Shown here: piece after piece, positions 1-5,403 of the stretch
How positions within the stretch are numbered: the stretch's first letter is position 1
Layout of the letters: each line of letters begins with the position of its first letter
Source: an uncultured Acidimicrobiales bacterium
Lineage (GTDB): Bacteria > Actinomycetota > Acidimicrobiia > Acidimicrobiales > UBA10347
Direction of reading: 5' to 3'
Length of the DNA: 7,108 bases
Assembly: GCA_937942965.1 (NCBI GenBank)
Contig: CALDGN010000228.1
Location: forward strand, 1 to 7,108
The notes under the pieces: generated by a model
Seen by the model: only the letters and a program-made list of their open reading frames with translations
Database searches by the model: none
What the model was told of the DNA's origin: nothing
Position numbers and translations under genes: made by a program

Positions 1-1
1 A

Positions 2-49
2 GACTCGTACCCCGACTATCCGACCGACGACCAGACGGGCGCGAACTGA
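2..49 (+). CDS. 3' end of an unidentified upstream gene (partial)
   Basis: An open frame enters from the left edge and ends in TGA at 47-49. The last 15 residues read DSYPDYPTDDQTGAN, an acidic, polar tail with no recognisable motif. The stop overlaps the start of the CoA-transferase gene in a TGATG arrangement, the usual signature of translational coupling in an operon. This is the main reason to believe the frame is real. The product cannot be named from 15 residues. CaiB/BaiF genes often sit next to acyl-CoA dehydrogenases, enoyl-CoA hydratases or a second CoA-transferase subunit, but nothing here selects among these. Confidence 0.5.
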   Translation, partial: DSYPDYPTDDQTGAN

Positions 50-1275
50 TGCGGCCACTTGACGACATCACCGTCGTCGAAGTCGACGGCTGGATGGCCG
101 CACCGTCCTGCGGCGCCATCCTCGCTGACATGGGTGCACGCGTCATCAAGGTCGAGCCTCCGCAGGGCGACCCCATGCGCAACACGCAACGTCCGCCCAA
201 GCTGCCCGATGAGCTGAAGTCCTTCGACTACCAATTCGGTGTCGACAACCGAGGCAAAGAGTCAGTCGTCGTCGATCTCACCGATGACCGCGGCGTCGAG
301 ATGGTCCACGCCCTGTGCCGCGACGCAGACGTGTTCCTCTGCAACCTCTTGGTCGAGCGCCAGCAACGGTTCCGCCTCGACCCCGAAAGCTTGCTCGCAG
401 AGAACCCCAGGCTCGTGCACGCCACGTTCACCGGGTACGGCACGACCGGACCCGAAGCGTGGCGTCCCGGCTTCGACGTGACCGCATTCTTCGCTCGCAG
501 CGGGTTGCTCGACGCGTCGCGAGAAGGCCCCGATGGCGTCATCCCGATGGCACGCCCCGCCCAAGGTGATCACACCGCTGGCTTGGCGCTGTTCGGCGCA
601 ATCGTGAGCGGGCTGCGGCTCGCCGAGCGGACCGGCGAAGGCCAGGTGGTCGAGGCCTCGCTCTACGGCACCGCCGTCTGGACCCAGGCGACCGACTACG
701 CGATCACGGCGGTCGACCGCAAAGCCGTCAACCCTCGTGAGCGAGAGCGCCAGATCCAGGCGACCCGCAACCGCTACCGCTGCGGTGACGGGCGCTGGGT
801 CGTATTCAACATCCCCGAAGAGTCCAGGTGGCCCGGGTTCTGCGAGACCATCGGCGCTCCCGACATTCTTGAAGATGAACGATTCGTCGACCTGACCTCT
901 CGCTTCCGCAACATGCAAGCCCTCGTCGCTCGCGTCGATGCCGCGCTCGCCGAGAAGACCCGCGACGAATGGGCACCGCTCTTCGACGCAGCCGGTTTCG
1001 TGTGGGCCCCAGCGCTCGGCCTGCACGAAGTTGTCGACGACCCGCAAGCCGAGGCCATCGGGCTGTTCCCAACGCTGACCGACGACACGATCGGCGAGTA
1101 CCGAACCATCGCCAATCCGATGGTCTTCCAAACCGCGGACGTGCTTCCTCGAACCGGCGCTCCTGATCTTGGAGCCGATACCCGCGACGCGCTCACGGCG
1201 GCCGGCATTGACCCGGACGAGATCGAGGCCCTGCTCGCCGCAGGCGTCATCGCCCAGTCCGACGCCGCCGGCTAA
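49..1275 (+). CDS. Class III CoA-transferase (CaiB/BaiF family)
   Basis: This 408-residue protein has the usual length for the family of formyl-CoA transferase, CaiB, BaiF and alpha-methylacyl-CoA racemase. These cytoplasmic enzymes, typically interlocked dimers, move CoA between carboxylic acids. Visible hallmarks are the N-terminal nucleotide-fold segment (residues 25-44, DMGARVIKVEPPQGDPMR at 27-44), the GYGTTGP motif at 129-135, and the AQGDHTAG stretch at 171-178. Asp174 there aligns with the catalytic Asp that forms the acyl-aspartyl anhydride in formyl-CoA transferase. The C-terminal part resembles the family's second domain, ending in an acidic helix and a short Ala-rich tail. The start at 49 overlaps the preceding TGA and has no strong Shine-Dalgarno sequence, so translation is probably coupled to the upstream gene. 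The substrate cannot be assigned. Family membership is secure; racemase activity is less likely than transfer but not excluded. Confidence 0.93.
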   Translation: MRPLDDITVVEVDGWMAAPSCGAILADMGARVIKVEPPQGDPMRNTQRPPKLPDELKSFDYQFGVDNRGKESVVVDLTDDRGVEMVHALCRDADVFLCNLLVERQQRFRLDPESLLAENPRLVHATFTGYGTTGPEAWRPGFDVTAFFARSGLLDASREGPDGVIPMARPAQGDHTAGLALFGAIVSGLRLAERTGEGQVVEASLYGTAVWTQATDYAITAVDRKAVNPRERERQIQATRNRYRCGDGRWVVFNIPEESRWPGFCETIGAPDILEDERFVDLTSRFRNMQALVARVDAALAEKTRDEWAPLFDAAGFVWAPALGLHEVVDDPQAEAIGLFPTLTDDTIGEYRTIANPMVFQTADVLPRTGAPDLGADTRDALTAAGIDPDEIEALLAAGVIAQSDAAG

Positions 1276-1348
1276 CTCGAGCACAAGTTCCGGCGGTCGG
1301 GAACCAGACCGCACCTTCGCATCGTCAGATCATCGACACCGACTCGAT

Positions 1349-1352
1349 GGAG
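1349..1352 (+). promoter_or_regulatory. Shine-Dalgarno that decides the lipoprotein start
   Basis: GGAG at 1349-1352 lies six bases before the ATG at 1359. Two other in-frame ATGs exist, at 1347 and 1353. The one at 1347 has no purine-rich site upstream, and the one at 1353 would directly abut GGAG. The site therefore favours 1359, which also gives a compact signal peptide. Confidence 0.6.
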
Positions 1353-1358
1353 ATGCCG

Positions 1359-2783
1359 ATGCGCTCATCTACTCAACCTCAACCCTTCCGTCGCCTGCTG
1401 GCGGTGCTGGCACTCGTCTTGATGACCGCCGCCGCATGCAGCTCTGCCGAGATGGCCGACACGGTCAGCGGCTCGTCGGCTGACTTCGCCGCAGACGCGG
1501 CCGAGCCTGCCGTCGCCTTCGAGACCAGCGCCGAAGACGCTATGGACAGCGACGAAGCCATGTTCGACGAAGAGGCGAGCAGCCGAGGTCCCGCGGCTGC
1601 CAACGAGGCGATGACCACCGGCTCCACGGGCTCCCAGGCACAAGCCCAGCTCATCGACTTGGGTCGAGACATCATCTACACCGCCAACCTCGACATCGCA
1701 TCAACCGACGTCTCAGGCGCAACCCGAGATGCGGTACGAGCCGTCGAAGGACTCGGCGGGTTCCTGTTCAGCCAGGACACGAATGGTCAGAACAACACCA
1801 GCCAGCTCGTCTTCAAGGTGCTGCCCGAACAGTTCGCAACCACCCTCGACCGCCTCGGTGGCATTGGCACCGTGCGCAACCAAGCGGTCAGCGCCGAGGA
1901 TGTCACTGCAATCGTGGTCGACCTCCGCAGCCGCATCACCACCGCAGAGGCAAGCGTGGTCCGCCTGCGGGCCCTCATTGACGAGGCCAACGACTTTGAG
2001 ATCATCGCCCAACTCGAGAACCAGCTTCTCGACCGCGAGACCACGCTCGAGCGCCTCCGTGGCCAGCTCCGTTCCGTCGAAAACCAGGTTGACCTGGCGA
2101 CGATCAACCTGTCGATCGTTCAGCTCCAGAACCGGGCCTCGGTTGCCGTCTCGCTGACGGCGCTCCCCCTGCATGACGGTGGCCAGCGCTGCACGATGGG
2201 CCAAGGCCAGAACTCAATCACGGCCGACGGACCCACCACGCTCTGCCTCCAGATCACCAACCGCGGCGACGTCACGCTCGTCGACCTCAATCTGGACCAG
2301 CCGGTGCTCGGCACCCCGCTCGACGACTTCGTGGTTCTCGATGGCGACATCGATCGCCTCACCCCTGGCATGACGGCATTGCTGATCGCCGAGATCGATG
2401 TCACCGAAGAAGTCGAATCGCTGCGCACCACCGTGATCGCACAAGGCGTCGACGCCGACGATGAACCAGCCGGCGGCGAAGCCCGCTCGACGAGCCCTGC
2501 GCTCTGGATTCAGGTCCCAGAGAGCGACGAGCTGCCTGGCTTTGGAGATGTCTTGGCCGGCAGCTGGAACGCCATCAAGACGATCGCCATCCTCATCGCT
2601 ATCGCCCTGGTTGCCGTCGCCCCGTTCGCTGCGGTGGCTTTGCTCCTCGCTCCCCTGGCGCTCTGGATCTGGCGTCGTCTTCCCCGGCCGACTCCCAAGC
2701 CACAACGCACGATGCCGATGCCGCCTCCTCCGGGCCCACGCGACGCCACCGAGCAAGCGCCAGAAACTACGGTCTCGGCCTAG
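1359..2783 (+). CDS. DUF4349-domain lipoprotein with extra beta-rich domain and C-terminal membrane segment
   Basis: A 474-residue envelope protein (478 if ATG 1347 is used). Residues 1-27 form a lipoprotein signal: Arg residues, the hydrophobic LLAVLALVLM, then TAAAC with Cys27 as the lipidation site. A low-complexity acidic/Ser/Ala linker follows to about residue 100. Residues about 103-255 match DUF4349: a first strand (DIIYTANLDI), a middle segment (LVFKVLPEQFATTLDRL), a long coiled coil rich in Leu/Arg/Glu, and a closing strand (VDLATINLSI). Residues about 258-395 are an added beta-rich region containing ITNRGDVTLVDLNLDQPVLG, like the DUF11/DUF7507 Ig-like repeats of surface proteins. 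Its Cys278 and Cys296 are the only cysteines besides Cys27 and could form a disulfide. A hydrophobic segment (about 408-437) and a Pro-rich basic tail follow. The DUF4349 molecular function is unknown; an envelope role is inferred. The gene is 83 bases after the CoA-transferase stop, and no promoter was recognised. Confidence 0.85.
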   Translation: MRSSTQPQPFRRLLAVLALVLMTAAACSSAEMADTVSGSSADFAADAAEPAVAFETSAEDAMDSDEAMFDEEASSRGPAAANEAMTTGSTGSQAQAQLIDLGRDIIYTANLDIASTDVSGATRDAVRAVEGLGGFLFSQDTNGQNNTSQLVFKVLPEQFATTLDRLGGIGTVRNQAVSAEDVTAIVVDLRSRITTAEASVVRLRALIDEANDFEIIAQLENQLLDRETTLERLRGQLRSVENQVDLATINLSIVQLQNRASVAVSLTALPLHDGGQRCTMGQGQNSITADGPTTLCLQITNRGDVTLVDLNLDQPVLGTPLDDFVVLDGDIDRLTPGMTALLIAEIDVTEEVESLRTTVIAQGVDADDEPAGGEARSTSPALWIQVPESDELPGFGDVLAGSWNAIKTIAILIAIALVAVAPFAAVALLLAPLALWIWRRLPRPTPKPQRTMPMPPPPGPRDATEQAPETTVSA

Positions 2784-2858
2784 CGGTTTCGAGGCGCAAC
2801 GGATGACCGTTCGGCGCCCTCGACGACGCAACTGAATCGCCATCTGGGCACACAGCCT

Positions 2859-2901
2859 GGGGCTCGCCGCTGGAGGGGGTGGCGAGCCCCTTCATCGTTT
2901 T
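2859..2901 (+). terminator. Intrinsic terminator after the lipoprotein gene
   Basis: A perfect 10-base-pair stem, GGGGCTCGCC (2859-2868) with GGCGAGCCCC (2881-2890), encloses a 12-base loop and is followed by the T-rich tail TTCATCGTTTT (2891-2901). It lies 75 bases after the lipoprotein stop and before the PadR promoter region, so it separates the two transcription units. The tail has interrupting C, A and G, so efficiency is uncertain. Confidence 0.8.
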
Positions 2902-2938
2902 GGCCCACTCGCCTTTGAGACCATCCGCTCTGAAACGC

Positions 2939-2967
2939 TTGACGACCCTTGCCATCTCAAGTACCTT
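2939..2967 (+). promoter_or_regulatory. Candidate promoter of the padR operon
   Basis: TTGACG at 2939-2944 is a good -35 match. With a 17-base spacer it places TACCTT (2962-2967) at the -10 position, a weak 3/6 match to TATAAT. The proposed -10 coincides with the left arm of the dyad at 2962-2980, which would suit autorepression by the PadR protein. The spacing and the -35 are visible; promoter activity is inferred. Confidence 0.3.
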
Positions 2968-2980
2968 GCGGAACAAGGTA
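2962..2980 (+). promoter_or_regulatory. Inverted repeat, candidate PadR operator
   Basis: A perfect 7-base inverted repeat, TACCTTG (2962-2968) and CAAGGTA (2974-2980), has a 5-base spacer and lies 79 bases upstream of the PadR GTG start. Arm centres are 12 bases apart, close to one helical turn, as suits a dimeric winged-helix repressor. PadR-family regulators commonly bind dyads in front of their own genes; assigning this one to the neighbouring gene is inference from position. The 276-base gap otherwise holds only the terminator, the weak promoter and the hairpin at 3023-3040. Confidence 0.5.
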
Positions 2981-3022
2981 AACGGTATTCCAAGACAGTA
3001 GGGAATCCCAGATAGTCGTCTC

Positions 3023-3040
3023 ACCGACAGTCTCGTCGGT
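3023..3040 (+). promoter_or_regulatory. Second dyad / leader hairpin before padR
   Basis: ACCGAC (3023-3028) and GTCGGT (3035-3040) form a perfect 6-base-pair inverted repeat with a 6-base centre, ending ten bases before the padR Shine-Dalgarno sequence (GGAG, 3051-3054). It could be an RNA hairpin in the leader or a second protein site. It does not share the sequence of the TACCTTG dyad, so it is not evidently the same operator. A 6-base dyad in GC-rich DNA may be chance. Confidence 0.25.
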
Positions 3041-3059
3041 TCTGATCCATGGAGAATTC

Positions 3060-3404
3060 GTGGAACACAGCTCGCAACTCCTCAAGGGCGTGCTCGACAT
3101 GTGTCTGTTGGCGCTCATCGCCGAAGACCCCAGCTATGGCTACGAAATGGCCAGCAAGCTCGAGCAACGAGGCCTCGAACTCGTGAGCGAGGGAACCATC
3201 TATCCCCTCCTCTCCCGCCTGCAGAAGAAGGGCTACATCGAGGGCTACTTCGTCGAGTCCGCCGGAGGCCCGCCCCGCAAGTACTACCGAATCCTGCCCG
3301 ACGGCAGCGATCGTCTCAGCCGATGGGCCCACGAGTGGCAAACCGTTTCCAACGGTGTCGGCGCAATTCTCAATGGAGGTCCCAATGGAGGTTCACGTGG
3401 CTGA
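3060..3404 (+). CDS. PadR-family winged-helix transcriptional regulator
   Basis: A 114-residue single-domain DNA-binding protein, the usual size of a short PadR regulator. Helix 1 (LLKGVLDMCLLALI, 7-20) leads into SYGYEMASKLE (25-35). The recognition helix is EGTIYPLLSRLQKKGYI (44-60). The wing carries the family hallmark GGPPRKYYRIL (69-79), followed by the dimerisation helix RLSRWAHEWQTV. GTG 3060 is chosen because GGAG (3051-3054) lies five bases upstream; ATG 3049 is in another frame. The 3' end overlaps the next gene by 20 bases, so the two are probably coupled. PadR proteins are mostly repressors, many with envelope- or drug-related targets. Together with a following HAAS-like domain, this fits the PadR/HAAS pairing in which the partner modulates the repressor. 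Autorepression through the upstream dyad is inferred. The C-terminal NGGPNGGSRG comes from a 12-base tandem repeat. Confidence 0.94.
   Translation: MEHSSQLLKGVLDMCLLALIAEDPSYGYEMASKLEQRGLELVSEGTIYPLLSRLQKKGYIEGYFVESAGGPPRKYYRILPDGSDRLSRWAHEWQTVSNGVGAILNGGPNGGSRG
3371..3394 (+). repeat. 12-base tandem repeat duplicating the ribosome binding site and start
   Basis: CAATGGAGGTCC (3371-3382) is followed at once by CAATGGAGGTTC (3383-3394), 11 of 12 bases identical. Each copy carries an ATG fused to GGAGGT. The first GGAGGT (3375-3380) is four bases before ATG 3385 inside the second copy; the second GGAGGT (3387-3392) is four bases before GTG 3397. Being 12 bases long, the repeat keeps frame in both genes: NGGP/NGGS at the end of the PadR protein and MEVP/MEVH in the next. 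Confidence 0.85.
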
Positions 3405-4173
3405 CATCACCACAACACTCAACGCCTGCGAACTCGTATGGAGACAGCAGTCGATCGCCGCAGCCGACATCGCAGAGATGAGGACGGAACTTGAATCCCA
3501 TCTCCGTGAAGCAACCTCGGCTGGCAAGTCCGCTGAGTCGGTCGTTGGGCCCGACATCAACACGTTCGCCCGGTCATGGGCCCAGGTGAAGACCACCCGG
3601 TCGATGCCCGCGAGCGACACGATCCAGGCGACCCGCTCGTATGTCGCGGCTCGCTCCCGTACCCGCCTGTGGTGGACCCTCGGCGCCATCTCGCTGGTCA
3701 CACTGCTCAGCCTGATCCTCGGCCCACGTGGTGAAGCGGCCGACCTCGAGATGTGGCAGTGGATCTTCGTGACCGCCACATTCGTACTGTTGATCGGCGA
3801 GATGCTGAGCGGCGGCTTCTTCGTGCTCCCGTTCGGTATCGGCGCAGGTATCGCCAGCGCATTGGCGTTCGCCCGGGTCGAACCGCCGCTGATTCTGCTG
3901 GTCTTCATCATCACGTCGTCACTCGCCCTCTGGGGCCTTCGCGAGTTCGCTCGGAAGGATGACGATCATGTCGTCCCCGTCGGCGCCAACCGCTACGTCG
4001 GCCAACACGCCGTCATCACCGAACCAATCAATGGCGTCGGCACCGTCGGCCGGGTCCGGATCGAAACCGAGAGCTGGATGGCCATCGCCGACAACAATGA
4101 ACACATCTCGACTGGATCGGTCGTGCTGGTCAGCGAAGTACGAGGCGCCCGCCTCGTCGTTCGCGCCGACTGA
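3385..4173 (+). CDS. HAAS-like domain fused to NfeD-type membrane/OB-fold protein
   Basis: A 262-residue membrane protein from ATG 3385 (272 from GTG 3355, 258 from GTG 3397). ATG 3385 is preferred for its GGAGGT four bases upstream; GTG 3397 is equally well placed. Residues about 8-70 are soluble and helical with the HAAS/DUF1700-like pattern ELESHLREATSAGKS (35-49), then VGPD (54-57) and FARSWAQ (61-67). Hydrophobic segments follow at about 95-113, 124-142, 145-165 and 169-188; the third contains GGFFVLPFGIGAG, typical of short (ClpP-less, 1b) NfeD proteins. Residues about 203-262 form the NfeD OB-fold domain: YVGQHAVI, GRVRIETESWMA, ISTGSVVLVSEVRGARLVV. Short NfeD proteins are known partners of SPFH/stomatin proteins, and one follows 66 bases downstream. 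HAAS domains are known beside PadR genes, as here. Linking the SPFH complex to the repressor through this protein is inference. The HAAS call is by pattern only. Confidence 0.85.
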   Translation: MEVHVADITTTLNACELVWRQQSIAAADIAEMRTELESHLREATSAGKSAESVVGPDINTFARSWAQVKTTRSMPASDTIQATRSYVAARSRTRLWWTLGAISLVTLLSLILGPRGEAADLEMWQWIFVTATFVLLIGEMLSGGFFVLPFGIGAGIASALAFARVEPPLILLVFIITSSLALWGLREFARKDDDHVVPVGANRYVGQHAVITEPINGVGTVGRVRIETESWMAIADNNEHISTGSVVLVSEVRGARLVVRAD

Positions 4174-4239
4174 GCAGTCCCCGGTCCGCCAAGAAGCAAT
4201 CCCCGATAACAACAGTCGACAGACAACAAGGAGACAGTC

Positions 4240-5199
4240 ATGAGCCCAATTGCAGGGTTCTTCATCGCCCTCATCATCCTGCTGGTGGTCGTTGCAGCCC
4301 GCGGCTTCCGTCTCGTGCGGCAGTGGGAAAAGGGCCTGATCGAACAGTTCGGTCGCTACCAGAAGACGGTTGATCCTGGCCTTCGTTTCATCGTGCCGTT
4401 CGTGCAGAACCTGCAACGAGTGGACATGCGTGAGCAGGTCGCCGATGTCCCTCCCCAAGAGGTCATCACGCGAGACAACGTCGTCGTAACCGTTGACGCC
4501 GTCGTCTATTACCAGGCGACCGACCCGGTCAAGCTCAAGTACAACGTCGCCAGCTTCATCGTCGCCGCCACCAAGTTGGCTCAGACCAACCTTCGTAACG
4601 TGGTCGGCGACATGGACCTTGACGACGCGCTCACGAGCCGCGACACGATCAACACCGAGCTCCGCATGATCCTCGACGAAGCCACCGACGTGTGGGGCAC
4701 CCGAGTGGTTCGTGTCGAGATCCAGCGCATCGATCCCCCGATGGACGTCACCGACGCCATGCACCGTCAGATGAAGGCGGAACGTGACCGTCGTGCACTC
4801 GTCACCGAAGCAGAGGGCACCAAGAGTGCTGCGATTCTTCGGGCCGAGGGCATCCGCGAGTCGCAGGTCCTCGAGGCCAGCGGTCGAGCCGAAGCAATCA
4901 AGCGCCTTGCCGAGGCCGAGGCCTTCCAGAAGGTCACGATTGCCGAGGGCGAGGCCCAGGGCATCGAGCGTGTGTTCAAGGCCATCCACGATGGCGACCC
5001 CACACCGGACCTGCTGGCTATCAAGTACCTCGAGACGCTCCAGGGCGTCGCAGACGGTCAGGCCACCAAGATCTTCCTGCCGCTCGACACCGGCGGTGTG
5101 ACCAGCTCTATCGCTGCAATCGGCGAGATCTTCAAGGCAACTGGCGACGACCCGGTGCAGGCCACGGCCCAAGGCAACCCCGCCATCGGTGCCGGCTGA
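4240..5199 (+). CDS. SPFH/stomatin-family membrane protein (paraslipin/QmcA-like)
   Basis: A 319-residue protein of normal length for a bacterial paraslipin. One N-terminal hydrophobic anchor (about 3-22) is followed by the SPFH domain (about 24-185), with VRQWEKGLIEQFGRY (26-40), PGLRFIVPF (46-54), QRVDMREQV and TRDNVVVTVDAVVYYQ, and then DVTDAMHRQMKAERDRRA. Residues about 188-246 are an Ala/Glu-rich coiled coil (repeated AEG and EAEA units) that drives oligomerisation in this family. A C-terminal segment includes LLAIKYLETLQGVADGQATKIFLPLD, conserved in paraslipins. Such proteins form large ring or cage assemblies and membrane microdomains, and commonly work with an NfeD protein or a membrane protease. 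The gene has a strong AAGGAG (4228-4233) six bases before ATG and follows the NfeD-type gene. The 66-base gap between them shows no promoter or hairpin, so co-transcription is likely. The tail QATAQGNPAIGAG is unremarkable. Confidence 0.94.
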   Translation: MSPIAGFFIALIILLVVVAARGFRLVRQWEKGLIEQFGRYQKTVDPGLRFIVPFVQNLQRVDMREQVADVPPQEVITRDNVVVTVDAVVYYQATDPVKLKYNVASFIVAATKLAQTNLRNVVGDMDLDDALTSRDTINTELRMILDEATDVWGTRVVRVEIQRIDPPMDVTDAMHRQMKAERDRRALVTEAEGTKSAAILRAEGIRESQVLEASGRAEAIKRLAEAEAFQKVTIAEGEAQGIERVFKAIHDGDPTPDLLAIKYLETLQGVADGQATKIFLPLDTGGVTSSIAAIGEIFKATGDDPVQATAQGNPAIGAG

Positions 5200-5214
5200 C
5201 GCAACGCTGCGTCA
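5197..5214 (+). terminator. Small hairpin over the SPFH stop codon
   Basis: TGACGCA (5197-5203) pairs with TGCGTCA (5208-5214) around the loop ACGC, giving a perfect 7-base-pair stem that starts with the TGA stop itself. No T tract follows, so it is unlikely to terminate transcription alone. It may protect the mRNA end together with the stronger hairpin 22 bases further on. Confidence 0.4.
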
Positions 5215-5235
5215 ACAACCAACGCACTTCGACCG

Positions 5236-5274
5236 CGCCCGCCTCGCCACTGCGAGGCGGGCGTTGTCGCGTCT
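5236..5274 (+). terminator. Strong hairpin, likely terminator of the padR operon
   Basis: CGCCCGCCTCGC (5236-5247) and GCGAGGCGGGCG (5252-5263) form a perfect 12-base-pair GC-rich stem with the tetraloop CACT. The following TTGTCGCGTCT is only mildly T-rich, as is common for actinobacterial terminators. It lies 36 bases after the SPFH stop and marks the end of the three-gene operon. Confidence 0.7.
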
Positions 5275-5306
5275 CGGCTCGGCCCGTTCGCATGCGTACC
5301 CCGTTC

Positions 5307-5324
5307 ACCGCAGTGCACTGAGGT
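5307..5324 (+). promoter_or_regulatory. 18-base dyad upstream of the histidine kinase gene
   Basis: A perfect 10-base palindrome, CAGTGCACTG (5311-5320), is flanked by ACC (5307-5309) and GGT (5322-5324). Eight of nine base pairs of the 18-base dyad are therefore symmetric, with only G5310/A5321 mismatched. It lies 79 bases before the kinase start, in a gap with no recognisable promoter elements. The position and symmetry suggest a transcription factor site; the protein is unknown. Confidence 0.4.
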
Positions 5325-5403
5325 AGCCGACCTAGAGCGGTCCCGTGTACCCCAATCAAGAACCTTCGACTCGCAGTCCCGATCTGGGCGCCGATGGCTC
5401 TCT

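Noticed and set aside
1287..1304. GTTCC/GGAAC hairpin after the CoA-transferase stop as a terminator
   Set aside because: The stem is only 5 base pairs with an 8-base loop and no T tract, which is within chance expectation.
262..1314. 350-residue open frame on the minus strand opposite the CoA-transferase
   Set aside because: It mirrors a gene with clear family motifs, has no recognisable domain, and is expected from G/C-rich third codon positions.
2987..3006. ATTCC/GGAAT inverted repeat between the two padR leader dyads
   Set aside because: It is only 5 bases per arm with a 10-base spacer, too weak to call.
2767..3024. 85-residue minus-strand open frame across the intergenic gap before padR
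   Set aside because: It runs through the terminator hairpin, the candidate promoter and the operator dyad, and shows no family features.
3919..5172. 417-residue minus-strand open frame opposite the HAAS-NfeD and SPFH genes
   Set aside because: It spans two real genes and their spacer, and its Asp/Gly/Val/Leu-rich composition is typical of an antisense shadow.
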